A stretch of 64,000 bases of DNA. It comes from Meconema thalassinum (lineage: Eukaryota; Arthropoda; Insecta; Orthoptera; Tettigoniidae). The notes under the pieces were generated by a model. The model saw nothing but the letters and a program-made list of their open reading frames with translations. It ran no database searches and was not told the origin of the DNA. The stretch lies in NCBI GenBank assembly GCA_946902985.2, contig OX336393.1, positions 132,522,533 through 132,586,532 of the forward strand. Direction: 5' to 3'. The position numbers were made by a program, and so were the translations under genes. The stretch's first letter is position 1. Every line of letters starts with the position of its first letter. This document shows positions 43,301 through 56,334 of the stretch, in pieces.

Positions 43301-44021
43301 CAATTTGCCCAGTTCACACTAATTTATGCAGACGGGTAGGTGATTTCAATAACATGACACGTTTGTAACGATAATAATTTCGACCAGACCCAGAAAATCG
43401 TTGTATGGTGAAGCTATAAACAGTTCTATCCATGTGTATTTTGGAAGGGAAAACGTACCACTTTAGCGTTTCATATTGATGGGAAAAAGGAAGACGATTC
43501 ACACGACACAAAACTTGTTAATTAAGGCATAAGATAATGACTTTATGTTAATGAAAGTAAATGCCCGTGAGAAACGGATTTATGTTTAATTATTACAGAA
43601 TTGATGTCATTTAAAGTGATATTGTGACTTTTGTGTTGTGATACTCCAGTTTGTTAAATTGTGTCACGTGAAGAACAGTATGGACACTCGTAGATGTCTG
43701 AAAGTATCAATGATAGGATGCTAGAAATATATTTGAGTACAGTGAAGCACTAATTAAGAAAAGACACAAATAACCTTGATTTTCATTGTGGGAAGTAAAT
43801 GTAAATTACCCTTTGTTTGTATTTTTTGTTGTATAGCCATGATTTTATATCAGTAAATGTTTTATTTAGGAATATGTTGTTTCTTTCATGTAGAGTAGTT
43901 ACCTGACAGACTCAAATCCTGAGCATGTGGTCGTATGGTGGGCAGGAATGTCCCATACCTCGAAAGACCGTGAGTTAGCTGGGATACGAACACATGTTCC
44001 ATATGATGACAATTGGGTACA
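40289..44021 (+). repeat. 5' LTR, 3733 bp
   Basis: Aligns with 49476-52778 plus 60561-60995 over its full length, with scattered substitutions of about 2-3% by eye. Unusually long. TATA-like TATATAAG lies at 41667-41674 (50854-50861 in the 3' LTR); another, TTTATATAGG, at 41099-41108 is altered to TTTACATAGG in the 3' LTR. Short frames inside are not supported as genes. Confidence 0.9.
41667..41674 (+). promoter_or_regulatory. Candidate LTR TATA box
   Basis: TATATAAG, conserved in both LTRs. It would place transcription start near 41700; unproven. Confidence 0.4.
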
Positions 44022-44688
44022 TGGAGGAGATGTTATTGTACTAGGATTGAGTCACAGGTACTACTAAAAGTCGGCCAAGATATTAATGGTAGAAGCAAGT
44101 ACAGCATAAAAATTTGGATATATTAGGAAAAGGCCGCGTCCCATTTGTTAATAAGCCCTCACGTCAAAATAAATGTTGATATTCCTCCGTAAGACATGCT
44201 TAAATGTAACTTGTTAGCGTTGCACACCCACCTACTTATAAACACCTAGAAGCAATAGATAATTTTACCCGTTCTTTATCATGACGCTGATACGTGGAGC
44301 CAGTTTAAAATACAGGTCACCATAAAGTGCATGCCTTTTCTCTTTCATTATCATGGCGGCTCAGGTGGGGCATTCGGCAATAAAAACCACTCTCTGGACA
44401 GTTTTATTAATAATTCAGAATCTGGCCGATGTCTTACAATGGGGCAACCATTGATAACCATCCCTCCTTCATTATCATGGCTCCCAGATATGTGAAAACT
44501 TATGGGATTCAGAAAACCCCATAATAATAGCATGGTTTTCATGGGGAAAACCATAATAGTATTTTTTTCCTCAAACTGTGTTTGAGCGATTGTGAGTCTT
44601 TCTAGATGATACTCAGACATTAGACACTGTTGTCAGACTGGTACGAGGGTCTGAACCCATTCCATAGGTGGTTACAGAACTGTGAAAT
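44022..44688 (+). other. Leader between 5' LTR and gag
   Basis: Begins TGGAGGAGATGTTATTGTAC, at the position of a tRNA primer-binding site (TGG start). I could not assign the tRNA. No ORF. Confidence 0.5.
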
Positions 44689-46943
44689 ATGATGTGTTGT
44701 TGTCGCGGGGATCGGAATTCCCTTTTTCCAATAGAACGCGCCAGCATGCTCAGCTGCGGCCTACCTGAATCTCAAAATAAGAAATACAGGATGGCTGGAA
44801 CTGAGGAGGTACTTAAGTGTATCGCGGATTTAAGAGAACATTTTGATACTACTCATGCTAAGAGTAGGGAAGAGGCCAAAGCATTTCAAAATGAAATAAA
44901 TACTCAGTTAGAGAATAATCAAACTGAAATGAACTCTAGATTAGAGGCTAATCAAACTGAGGTAAGCCAGATGTTGGCTACAGTAAACACTCAGTTAGAA
45001 AATAACCAGTTAGAGGTTAGTCAAAGATTAGATTTAAACCTATTAGAGGTCAATAAAAATGGATGACGTTAAAGAGTCCATTAAGCAAGAGGTAACTAAG
45101 AATATTGTTAGCGTGGTTTCAGAGATGCAAACTAATAACGACAAACGCTTTGAGTCAATCGAGCTAAAACTAGAGAAAAATCTGCAAGCGTGCAGAGAAT
45201 CACAGCGTGAGATTAATTATAGGTTAAGCAGTATGTCCATAGAGCTTAAAGACATTCAAAGTCAGAATGAAGTGAATACTAAGCGTCAGCAAGAGCAATT
45301 TAATACGTTCACTCAGACCGTGGATCAAAGGCTCGAAGACAGTGACGAAAAATGGAATAAGCGGATGGCAGGCTACTCAAAGGCGGTAGACGAGGCCTTA
45401 AGGAAGCAGAATCAGAATATCCTTGACCAATGCAAGGAGAACAATGAAATAAAAACTTCTGATCAAGAGAATAAGAAAATAATATCAAACATGAAAAGGC
45501 AGGTCGGAAAGGTTCAAAAGAGTTAGAACAAACTCAGAACGATGTAGCAGTCATTCATAAAAGGCAGGATGAGGACCAGGGAGAAATTACGAAAATAAGG
45601 ACTGAAACCTCCCATATGCATGGTCACATACAGAAAGAAGTTACAGGCTTGCGAGAAGAATTAGAACTTCGAGAAGGCTTGAAGACTGAAGCCAGCGATA
45701 AAACTCTTGCCGAGGTAAGAGAGAGTCTAGCGGTGGAAATTACCCATATGAAAGAAAGCCTTAAGGATGACAAGGAGAAAGTATTTTCTATGGCACTGAA
45801 AAACCGGGATCGCTTGTAAAAAATAGAACGAGAGGTATTAGCTCGTTTAGAAAGGGCAGAAAATAGGCACAGCCAAATAGAAACTAGAATGATCGCACAG
45901 GGGGAATCTATATTGCGAAATCCTAGATCTAGCGAAGGAAGCATAGATGAAAATAGGAGAAATAAATGGGCAGATATAGAGATACAGCCCACTCCAATGA
46001 ATGCAGCCATGCCAAGTGACAGCCCGTATACCACGCCTGGTATACCTATTGCTATGTCTACACCGCATGAAAATGCTATACAAAATCAAATAGTCACTGT
46101 TGTGAGGGCTAGTGACGAGAAACTGAAGAAATATTCTGGGAGTAATTCTAACATGACACCCAAGTACTGGCTCAAAGAGGTTTCCGAGTACTTGAATGAC
46201 GCGAAGGTACCGCCAGAGCGAAGGTTGAGAGCTATCGAAAAACTGACTGAAGGCGAGTGCGCCTTATGGTTTAGAAGTTTTCGGTACACGTTCGACAACG
46301 TTGACGAATTTCGCCAGGCATTTTTAAGCAGGTACTGGAACGCAAATATACAACAGAACCTCAGATTGGACTTGTACTCCAGACGCTATAGTACTAATAA
46401 TCCTACGAAGTACGCTGAGTTCTTCGTGGCTCAATTGTGCCGTTTCCGCGAACTTGATGAAGGGCCTAAAGAGTCAGATCTGTGTATAGCGATAGCCAAG
46501 CAGCTACCATATGAAGTACAACGTCTATTAATCTCAGCAGACGCCAAGACAGCGACTGACATGGAGGAGGTGCTGAGACAACTCGATCTCACCACAGCGC
46601 AGCACACAAGGCAAAGTCGGAACATGGAACAAGTCAACATGACTACTAAGCCTACTGAATCGACTAGGGTGCAGACTAAAAGTAAGTCTACTAGCACCGA
46701 AACGGAGAAATCAGACTGGCAACGCGAAGGACGGGAAAACCAGAATTGGAGGCCAGCATACAGAGGAGGATCGAACCGTGGATACCGAGGAAGGAAAGCC
46801 TGGAATCAGAGACAAGAGACCAGCAGCCTGATAACAGAAGAAATTACGGCCGAAATGGGAATAACCAAGGATGGAGATCCCAAGAACAGAGTCGCGGGTT
46901 CGACGAAGAAGCGGAAGAACGGTATCACGCATCATTAAGATAA
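44689..46943 (+). pseudogene. Gag: long coiled coil plus capsid and basic tail, broken
   Basis: The N-terminal ~350 codons are heptad/11-residue coiled coil (QLENNQTEMNS, RLEANQTEVSQ and so on), split by shifts near 45060 and 45520 and a stop at 45817. A Ty3/Gypsy capsid follows (about 46110-46610): ASDEKLKKYSGSN, YWLKEVSEYLNDAKVPPERR, GECALWFRSF, FRQAFLSRYW. The end is Arg/Asn/Gly-rich (46740-46940), with a probable frame change near 46830. I see no CCHC knuckle. Gag packages the RNA into particles. Confidence 0.82.
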
Positions 46944-47167
46944 ATGGAAGAGCGTGGAGACGGCCATAGAAAATCGCAAGTGCATTGAGATGAAGCGATT
47001 AAGAATTGAAGATCACCAGACATCTATAAAAATGATGACGGTGCCAAGAGTCTGGAACTTCAGCAGTACGAAGACAGACAGAAGAACTCCACAAAGAATG
47101 GAGCAATGGAAAAAAACCATCAAAATTAAATGACCAAATAAGAGAGATAAATGCAGGATGGAATACA

Positions 47168-47800
47168 GTGAATGAAGTTAACTGGATTGCCAAACCTGAG
47201 GAACTTATTGAAGACCTAGATGAAGGGACGGTCAATGTGAGAAGGGAACTACCCATTATTATTGTAAACATCGCAGGCATGAAGATAAGAAGTCTTCTAG
47301 ATACAGGCTCAACGGTATGTCCAATAACCCAGGCATTATATAATGAAATCCAAAGTAAAATCCACGTATTGAAAATACCTATTTCAAGCGTGAAGATAAA
47401 AGGTGTGATACCAGATAAAGTAATGATATGCAGATACCAAGTATTTTTAGATTTACAGATAGGGAACTCTACATTTTCACAGAGCTTCCTACTTGTGAAT
47501 AAGCTGCCTTTTAACGTTATTGTTGGCATGGATTTCATAAGAGAATATAAGGTAATAATAGATCTCTCGCAAGACATTGTTATGTTTCGCGCAAGTGAGG
47601 GAAAGGAAGATTTAGAGCTCTCATTAAAACACAATGAAACGAGACCAGAAGAGTACGTATGGCATACATACGGAGATATGACTGGGGATGCAGTATTGAC
47701 AACAGAAGACATCGAGGGAGAGTTGGCAACACTAGCCGCAGACATTGAAAAGGACCTTGAACCAAAATCTGAAGAATGCCTGGAAGAAAAGATAGAGTAA
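47168..47800 (+). CDS. Retroviral-type aspartic protease segment of pol
   Basis: SLLDTGSTV holds the catalytic D45-T-G; ahead of it is the strand LPIIIVNIAG, and near residue 120 NVIVGMDFIREY matches the conserved end of retropepsins. An acidic tail runs to a TAA at 47798-47800. The next in-frame codons continue directly into the integrase linker, so this stop is the only thing separating protease from integrase. The preceding gag frame is not continuous with it. A protease would mature Gag and Pol. Confidence 0.85.
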   Translation: MNEVNWIAKPEELIEDLDEGTVNVRRELPIIIVNIAGMKIRSLLDTGSTVCPITQALYNEIQSKIHVLKIPISSVKIKGVIPDKVMICRYQVFLDLQIGNSTFSQSFLLVNKLPFNVIVGMDFIREYKVIIDLSQDIVMFRASEGKEDLELSLKHNETRPEEYVWHTYGDMTGDAVLTTEDIEGELATLAADIEKDLEPKSEECLEEKIE

Positions 47801-49239
47801 GCTCTAGCTATCGACATAGAAGATAGAGACCAGAAGACCTTAGATGATCTAAGGAACATCACCGTTTTTCAACGTGAAGATCCCTGGATATGGATGATGA
47901 TTAATTACTTCGAGGGAAAGCTTGTCAGAGGAACCCCGATGTATGTTGAAGCCGAGGCACTATCAACGGAGTATCTATGGTTTAACCAGATGCTACACAA
48001 ATGGAGCGATGCAGACCACACTCGACCTAGGATTGTTATACTACCAGCATTGCAGAGAAGGCTAGTATGGTTAGCACACAGAGCTTTTGGCCACCCTGGC
48101 GTAGACAAAACTGTTGCCCTGCTTAAAGAAGCATTTATTTGGCCAAAACTTAGAGATACAGTCAGGAATACAATCAGAACATGTGATATTTGCCAACGAG
48201 CAAAGCCTAACTCGTATTTAATGAGGCAAATACCGATACCACTCTTACCAGAAAAGCCATGTCAGCTTCTGGCATTGGACAATTTCGTGCCGCTTCCGAG
48301 AGCTAGAAGAGGAAATAGACACATCCTAGTTGCACTAGACGTGTTTTCGAAAATGGTAGTCCTCTGTCCAATTCAGAAAACCAGTACGAAACAGGTACTT
48401 AAGAGGCTGAAGGGAAGAATCATTCCTATACTAGGGCAGCCGGAGAACATATTATCTGATCATGGGAGCTGTTTTACCAGCATAGAATTTCGCAGGGAGT
48501 TGGAAAATCTGGGTATAAGACAGATATTGTCCACAGTTCGACACCCGGAGTCGAATTCCGCTGAGAGAGTGATGAGGGAACTGCAAAAGTACATGAAGAT
48601 ATACTGGTCTACAGAAAACTGGAAATGGATAGATGTACTAGAGATTATTGAGTATTGTATCAACAATACCGTGCATGAAGCGACAGGAGAAGTGCCAGTG
48701 AGGCTACATCTTGATAGAAGACCAGAGAGGCCGTGGAATAATGTCATTCGGACACCTGTAGATGCACAGCCTGGACGCGAGTTGAGGATCCAGAGAACAT
48801 TCGAGTATCTCAAGAAACAAGCGGACAGACGGCAGCGAAGAAATAGGAGGAAACGCTACCACAGACCACTACTCGTAGGGGAGTACGTCCTATTAAAAAA
48901 AACAGCTAGTTCAGATCCAGAGAGCAGGAAATATAAAAATTTCAACATAGCTATCACGGACCCTACCTGATTATAAGGAACTTGCAAAATAATGCTTACC
49001 GAATCAAAGACGAAGAAACAGGTAGAGAAGTTGTTGTAAATGCAGCTAATTTAAAGTTATATAGTCCGCCAGAGGATTATGAAACAAGAGAGGAGCAAGC
49101 CATGCACACCCAAATGGACAGGGAGTCATTATGCACGCGGAGAGTCCTGAGAAAAGCTCGCAGACCCAGGAAGAAAGAAAGTAAGACGACCAGCTCGCAG
49201 ACCCAGGGGAAACGAGGGGTGAATGCAGCTGTCGGTTGA
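47801..49239 (+). pseudogene. Integrase of the LTR element
   Basis: In the same frame as the protease: DDLRNITVFQREDPWIW, then (ATG at 47894) zinc HHCC with H62, H67, C97, C100 (FGHPGVDKT...CDICQRAK), and the catalytic core D129 (LALDNF), D189 (ILSDHGSCF) and E224 (HPESNSAERVM). A GPY-type C-terminal segment (HGPYLIIRNLQNNAYRIKDE) lies in another frame after a shift near 48950 and ends at 49239. Integrase inserts the cDNA. The core triad is intact, but the C-terminal frameshift is probably damaging. Confidence 0.88.
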
Positions 49240-49463
49240 AAGAATTTTACGACCAGTTGTGTGAGGCAGCTACAGAACTCCAAGAAATGAATGAACGACT
49301 AAGGGAGCAAAACAAGAGAATACGAGACGGCAGACAGAGTGGAGTGGGGGAAATGAGACATCGCATTGCCGGGAGCACTGACAGCTTAAAGTTAATATAG
49401 CATGGAGTCAATGCCATCTGAAGGCCCGAAAAATTCACTTGTAAAATGAATTTTCCGAGCTTA

Positions 49464-49475
49464 GCGAAGGAAAGA
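49464..49475 (+). promoter_or_regulatory. Polypurine tract
   Basis: GCGAAGGAAAGA directly precedes the 3' LTR start TGTGCCC, the expected plus-strand primer position. Confidence 0.7.
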
Positions 49476-52400
49476 TGTGCCCAATGGGACACGGCAGACT
49501 GGCATCGAACTCGGGTCTTATCAGAGAAGACCAGGCCCATGATTATGCCTTGAGTCGAACCATTGATCTCTGAGGGGGAACAGCTACAGGGAACCCGAAG
49601 AGCAATGAGTTGTATAATGACATATAATAATATAGCATGATTTCACGGCTAGAATGTGAATATCATAGCTGTTTAAGAGGAATAATTGTAAGAAAATGCA
49701 GTCATATGTACGTTTTGGAAGCATAGAAGCATGAAAGCAAACCAGCTTGACAGTTGACTAATCGCAGCCAGCAGAGGGGCGTGGATAAGTGACGTCGAAG
49801 GAACTCATTTCGTCTGGACCGCCAGGGCAGCTCTAAATTAATGACTCTGGGGTTCACCAGTAAACAACGCTTGAGACCGGAGTGGGGGTAATTGTCCATG
49901 GAAATTAATTGATTGCAGCCAATTGGAGCATCGAAATGGAGTAAAATGTACACCCAGGTGAATATATTCTAGGAGAGATAATTTAGGAGTGGTCTCACGC
50001 CTAAATTAAAGCCTATATCTTGAAATAAGCCTGTGAACACAGAGCCTACGCGCGAGAGGAATGATTCGGAGACCCGCACGAGGGGATTTACCATGGTGGC
50101 GTCATGACGCTATGGAAGAAGGCAATTAATTGTAATTAATTGGCCGAAGCGATCGCTTGCACGCGAGTGATTATGGGACCTCCACACCTAGACAAACGAG
50201 GTGTATACGTCACTTTGCCTGGAAATGCATTAATTCAAGAAAGGAGTCGGTCCCGTATGTCCAGTGGACTACGTTTTACGAGAAACCTTTACATAGGGGG
50301 AGCAGCGCAGACCAAGCGAGTTCATCTTTAGTCTTCTACAGTTCATCTTTAGTTCATCTCCAGTTGGTCTTGACTCAACATGTAAACTAAAACGCTGCCA
50401 GAAAGTGCGCGAAATGTTTGAGTGTCGACGCTCGAGTATATTTGAAGAACAATGGAAGCGCATCATACAGCTTCTTAATAGTAATCATGAATCGCGTAAG
50501 AGTTAATCTACAGCAGATATTTATCCATTATTATACGCAGGTGTAAATTCGCTACAGCGTAGGAATAATTTAGAATGATTTTGGACAGTGAATATACCAG
50601 GAGGTATTGTCATAGTTATAATTGACGCAGTATCGTCAGGATCACTACAGTTATGGGAGCCTGAGAGGCATCACAAATAAACGTGACAGTGAACTGAACA
50701 GTATTGAAGGTGACGAGAATCGAACGCACGCACACGCAAGATAGACTTTCACGGAGACCAGCGGTTGTCAGAAGTTAGCTGCATCGCATCTCTGAGGTCA
50801 GGCGTTAGGAGGAGTCCAATTAAGGGTCCATATGTGAAATAGTGCGAAAAGTGTATATAAGTTTTATTACAGTGATATCAAAAGTGTTTATGTGTATTGT
50901 GAAATAATATGTATTGTGTTAAAGTGAGAAAAGCCACTGATAAAAGTATGATTATCATGCGTGAAATGTGTGATAATATGTGTCGTGTGAGATATAGCAT
51001 GATGGCGTAAACCAAGCATCATGGTAGGCTCGTGGCTGGGGTGCTGGAATAATCCAGCGAAAATGAAAAGTGAGTACAAATTCAAAATGTTAATATAATT
51101 AGATAGTTCACCATGCAACGTAGCATCACTTTAAGACTAAGATGTAACAGTCACTTATGTACGAGCTTTCACCACTCGTATTTTGGTAGAATATGGCTTG
51201 GAGGGTGATGTGTTTAGGGCCATTCAGGCCTAAGATTGTGATGAATGTAACGGTAACGTTAAATAATGATAATAATAATAATCTGGGGTCAGTAACAGTA
51301 ATAAGTAACGTAATAGGCATTTCTGGCCTAAAGAACGTTCAAAGTGTGTCATGTCTAATATAAAGATACTGTATTTTGGTAAACAGTAAGTAAGTAACGT
51401 AAAATATATCGAGATATGAGAGTTTTTCAGTGTCAGTGAAGTGTTGAATGAATAGTTAATATGGTCAATTCTCAGGATTGTATTTGAGAACCATTAAAGT
51501 AATGTAAGCCAGTAAATTTATACTTGTTTTGGAGCTACTTAAAGATTTGGCTTAAGAGTAATTGCAGAGAGGACGTGAGTGCTTTAATAATTGAGTCATC
51601 TATGAGAAATATTGTTTGAGCCGCATATAGCGAGCAAAGTAACGTAGAATCAAGTGATTTACGTAAATGAAGTTGCGGGGACCACTCTAACGTAGCTTGC
51701 ACGTTAGGTGAAAGGTTGGCTAATCTACGAGATAGTAAGGCCGTGGAGCATACTTGTATTATTCGCAGCGAATTGGAACGGAGCCTGTCCGTATCCATCG
51801 CTTGCAGGAATATTGCCACGAGGGATGCTCTTCGAGACCCCGTGAGCCCATGTATTAATTGATCTGCCCTGTGAGGTTAGAATCATGTTCGTCGTATAGG
51901 AAACGCAGATTTCCTTACTATTATTTTAGGCAGCTGCTGATGAGAAATCTTGGATTCTCAATCGTGATGCGCGCCCGAAGCCACTTGTATCGCCACAGAA
52001 CGGCAAGGCTATTACAGGATCCATCCCCAGCCATGAATGTTAATTAGGAGCCGAGTTGAGCCCATTACACTATAAATATAGGTGGTAAATAATTAGAATG
52101 ACTCAATTACTAGAGACAACACTCAGCGTAACTCCATTGTATTGCAATTGTAAACAAAGTTGACCTTGCTAGCAGCCAGAGGGGTGTGGTAGGTATGCCA
52201 CGAGGATGGCGGCCATCTTGCTCGGCCAGCTGGAACTAATTTTATTGCCTGCTTGAAAGGGAGGTCTGTTGACCTGGTCCCTTTATTTTAGAAGCATAGT
52301 GGGACACTGAAGAATCTCGATATTTCGAAATGTAATTAAGATATGATTGTTGTGATAATGCCAATTGAATTAAATGATGTGTTTCAGCACACATACCTTG

Positions 52401-52778
52401 TTGGATCATTGTGATCGGATAATATTTGGCCCAGTTATTCTCTGAGGAGGAACCCTGAACCGAATAAATATAGGCATCTTTTTAAAGTGCATTTTGCCCA
52501 GTTCACACTAATTTATGCAGACGGGTAGGTGATTTCAATAACATGACACGTTTGTAACGATAATAATTTCGACCAGACCCAGAAAATCGTTGTATGGTGA
52601 AACTATAAACATTTCTATCCATGTGTATTTTGGAAGGGAAAACGTACCACTTTAGCGTTTCATATTGATGGGAAAAAGGAAGACGATTCACACGACACAA
52701 AACTTTTTAATTAAGGTATACGATAATGAATTTATGTTAATGAAAGTAAATGCCCGTGAGAAACGGATTTATGTTTAA
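49476..52778 (+). repeat. 3' LTR, first part
   Basis: Aligns to 40289-43587 of the 5' LTR. Interrupted after ATGTTTAA by the Helitron pair; it resumes at 60561 with TTATTACAG. Confidence 0.92.
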
Positions 52779-55383
52779 CTAGCAGAAGTACCCGTTCTTC
52801 GAACGGTGTTCGGTGTTAACACCAGACATTATAATAATAATAATAACAATGTTATTGGTGTTACATCCCTTTTAAGTACTGTTGCTTTTAGAGACGCACC
52901 AGACATTATCAATTGAGCTACTGTTGCAATGGTTAGCGGCTTGTCATTCCTTCATAAGTTTATCAGAACGAAGTTAATTTTCTGGGAATATCACACACAC
53001 TGTTAATTTAAGGGCCTTATAATGTGGTTTTCGGAGATCCTTTATTGACACGCGATTTTTTTGTCTCACATTGAGAAGTGCAACATATGCTTTGGTCGTC
53101 CTTCTAGGATAATTTTTATATTTCGCCTATTTTAGCATGTATTTTGAGAAGTTTTTCCCTATATCCACCCTTCTACTGTATGAAAAGTACGGTAAAGAGT
53201 TTTATAAATGATTGGTGTATTGACTCATGCTTACCATACCTAATTTTACGATGCACCAAGCATCCGAACATGAGTTATAGGCGTACATAAGGATACACAG
53301 AAAGACAGACAATTCTATTGTCTACAACATATCACCCAGAAATCCAAATATGGGTATATCTACCACACAGTATCAAAGAAAAGCATCCTTACGATGAACC
53401 CGTATGTCGACAAAAAAGAAAAGAAAAAAGATTAGTTGAAATGTGCTCTCAAACTAAATTCACCTAACGTGTACTACCTGACATGAAATAGAATTGAAAG
53501 TCTTGTAGATGAAACGCAATACACGTCACATAAAAACTGACCCTCTACGTTGTGTTGGGTCCCCATACACAGGAAGACCTCTATCATAAATTATAAAAGC
53601 TTGTGGTGCATGAAAATTCAGGTTCTTTAGTCTCAAATGGCCCAAATTCCTAAAAGCCGCAAAAAGTGCTGATTCAATTCAGGAATTTTTGAAAATAATG
53701 TTGTTGTTTGGAGATATAATAGACCTTCTGTACTATATGTCGCACGTGAAAATTGCATGAAAAAATCCTAGGTTACCCCTTGACCCCCTTAATTGCATTG
53801 GTGAATTATACAGTCTGCGTTGGTTCCGTGATGACCTTATATTTGCAAACTTTCACAGAAATGTAATAAATGTAATAAATTGCTTCTTACTGAAATAGAT
53901 GGAAAGTTAGATGCCACCCGTTGAGATAATGTTGTCATGGTTACGGATTTGCATTCCTTCATTAGTTTGTTAAATTAAATTAAATTAGTTTTCGGGGAAT
54001 GTTTCAGAAACTGTTGGTTTAAGAGCCTTATAATGTAGTTTTCGAGGACCCTAGAGTTTTATTTCTGGCACCGAGGGGCTTTGTCTCGTCGTTGTACGCC
54101 ATAATATAATACTACTACTAATAATATAATATAGGGATAGGAATATAATAGACCTGCCATACCACACCCGCAGGTGTAAATCGCGTGAAAAAATTCTAGG
54201 CTACCCCTTGACCCCCTTAAGCGCATTTTACATATTGATGAAATGTACAGCTTAATTTGGTTCCATAATAACCATCCAGCCGTTTGCAAACTTTCACACT
54301 AATGTAATTAATGGAATTGCATTGCGTCTTACAGAAATAGATGGACCTCTGAGAATCTGTTGCCATGGTTATCGGCTTGCATTCGTTCAGTAGTTTATTA
54401 AATTAAATTAGTTTTCTGGGAATATCTCAAAAACGGTTGGACGTAGGACCTTAAAATGTGTTTTTAGGGCCCCCGAATGTTATCTCTCACATTGAGGGGC
54501 TGAAAATGGGCTTTGTCTCGTCCTTCTACTCCTATTTCAGCATGTATTTTAAGGGGGTATGCCCCCTTTTATGATAGGTACAGAGAAGAGATACATCAAT
54601 GATTAGTGTCGTGCCTCTGATGGATATCTGTACCAAATTTTGCGTTGATACACCCAGCCGTTCTCGATTTATAAGGGAACAAAGTTGTCCACAATCAAAC
54701 AAACAGACAGACAGACCAAAACATTATTTTCGCGCGCATCTATCATAAAACAGTCTGAAAAGTGTAAATAACTCAAATTTCCGTAGAAATTCAGAAAAAA
54801 AAAACAGACAAATTTTCTATTTATATATGTAGAGATATACTGCACGGCTCGGTGTTGACCGTGTTTCATTGCACAAATTTAGGATTTACTCGCTAACCGT
54901 TGGAGATACACGAAAAGTGTTAAGGACGTTTTGGATAGAAAATTGAATGTTAAAGCTCATGTATGCCATCAAAAGGTTGCTATTTCTTAGCGTTCTCTTT
55001 TTATTTGAAATGGAAATATCAAATTTTGAAACCAAAGGGTGTAGTGACGTCATAAATGTGGGTTTTACTCGCTAACCGTTGGAGATAAACGAAAAGTGAA
55101 GCTCGTATGTACCGTCAAAAGTTTGCTATTTCTTAGCGTTCTCTTTTTATTTGATAAGGAAATATGAAGTTTTGATTAAAGTGTGTAGTGACGTCACTAA
55201 AATGGTCGCCATTTTTAATAGTGCAAATTATCGAAATAAAATGTATCCTATATGTAAACCTGGTAAATCAGCTACATCCATGCAAAATTTCATTTAAATC
55301 GGACCAGTGGTTCTTGCGTTATTGAGTAGCACACAGACAGACAGAAAGACAGACACACACCATCTCATTTGTATATATTAGTA
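52779..55383 (-). mobile_element. Helitron unit A
   Basis: About 2.6 kb. It contains two diverged internal halves that share a TTTGTCTCNCATTGAG...CGTCCTTCTA...TATTTTAGCATG block, CAGACAGACAG microsatellites and no coding region. Confidence 0.75.
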
Positions 55384-56226
55384 TAGCAGAAGTACCCGTC
55401 CTTCGAACGGTGTTATATATTAACACCAGACATTATCAATTGAGCTACTGTTGCAATGGTTAGCGGTTTTTCATTCCTTCATAAGTTTATCAGAACGAAG
55501 TTAGTTTTCAGTGAATACCACACACACTGTTAATTTAAGGGCCTTAAAATGTGGTTTTCGGAGACCCCTTATAGACTCGCGAATTTTGTGTCTCACATTG
55601 AGACATTGATCGTCCTTCTAGGATATTTTTTTATATTTCGCCTATTTTAGCATGTATTTTGAGAAGTTTTTCCCTATATCCACCCTTCTACTGTTTGAAA
55701 AGTACGGTGAGGAGTTTTATAAATGATTGGTGTATTGACTCATGTTTACCATACTTAATTTTACGATGCACCACGCCTACGAACACGATTTATAGGCGTA
55801 CATAAAGGTACATAGAAAGACAGACAGACAATTCTATTGTCTACAACATATCACCCAGATATCCAAATATGGGTATATCTGCCATACAGTATCAAACAAA
55901 ATCATCCTTACGATGAACCCGTATGTCGACAAAAGAAAGATTAGTTAAAATTTGCTCTCAAACTAAATTCACCTAACTTGTACTTCTTGACGTGAAATAG
56001 AATTGAAAGACTTGTAGACGAAACGCAATACACCTCACATAAAAAATGACCCTCTACGTTGTGTTAGGTCCACATACACGGGAAGACCTCTTTCATAAAT
56101 TATAAATGCTTGTGGTGCATGAAAATTCAGGTTCTTTAGTCTCAAATTGCCCAAATTCCTAAAAGCCGCAAAAATGCTGATTCAATTCAGGAATTTTTGA
56201 AAATAATGTTGCTGTTTGGAGATATA

Positions 56227-56334
56227 AAGGATGATTGTAGTTTTACGTGACCATTAATCGCGAGATCATAAGCCACGGGACCTCCATTTTACGTGGAATC
56301 TGAACTACAGGGCATGGCATTTCACTTTGCAAAT
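56227..56334 (-). mobile_element. SINE fragment with 13-bp target duplication
   Basis: Minus-strand 3' part of the family at 3368-3786 (GAGGTCCCGTGGCTTATGAT and GTAAAACTACAATC on the complement). The flanks repeat GTTTGGAGATATA at 56214-56226 and 56335-56347. The empty site is visible in unit A near 53712. Confidence 0.85.

Noticed and set aside
40782..43511. Short open frames inside the LTRs
   Set aside because: Most are under 80 codons and differ between the two LTRs; no domain or start context.
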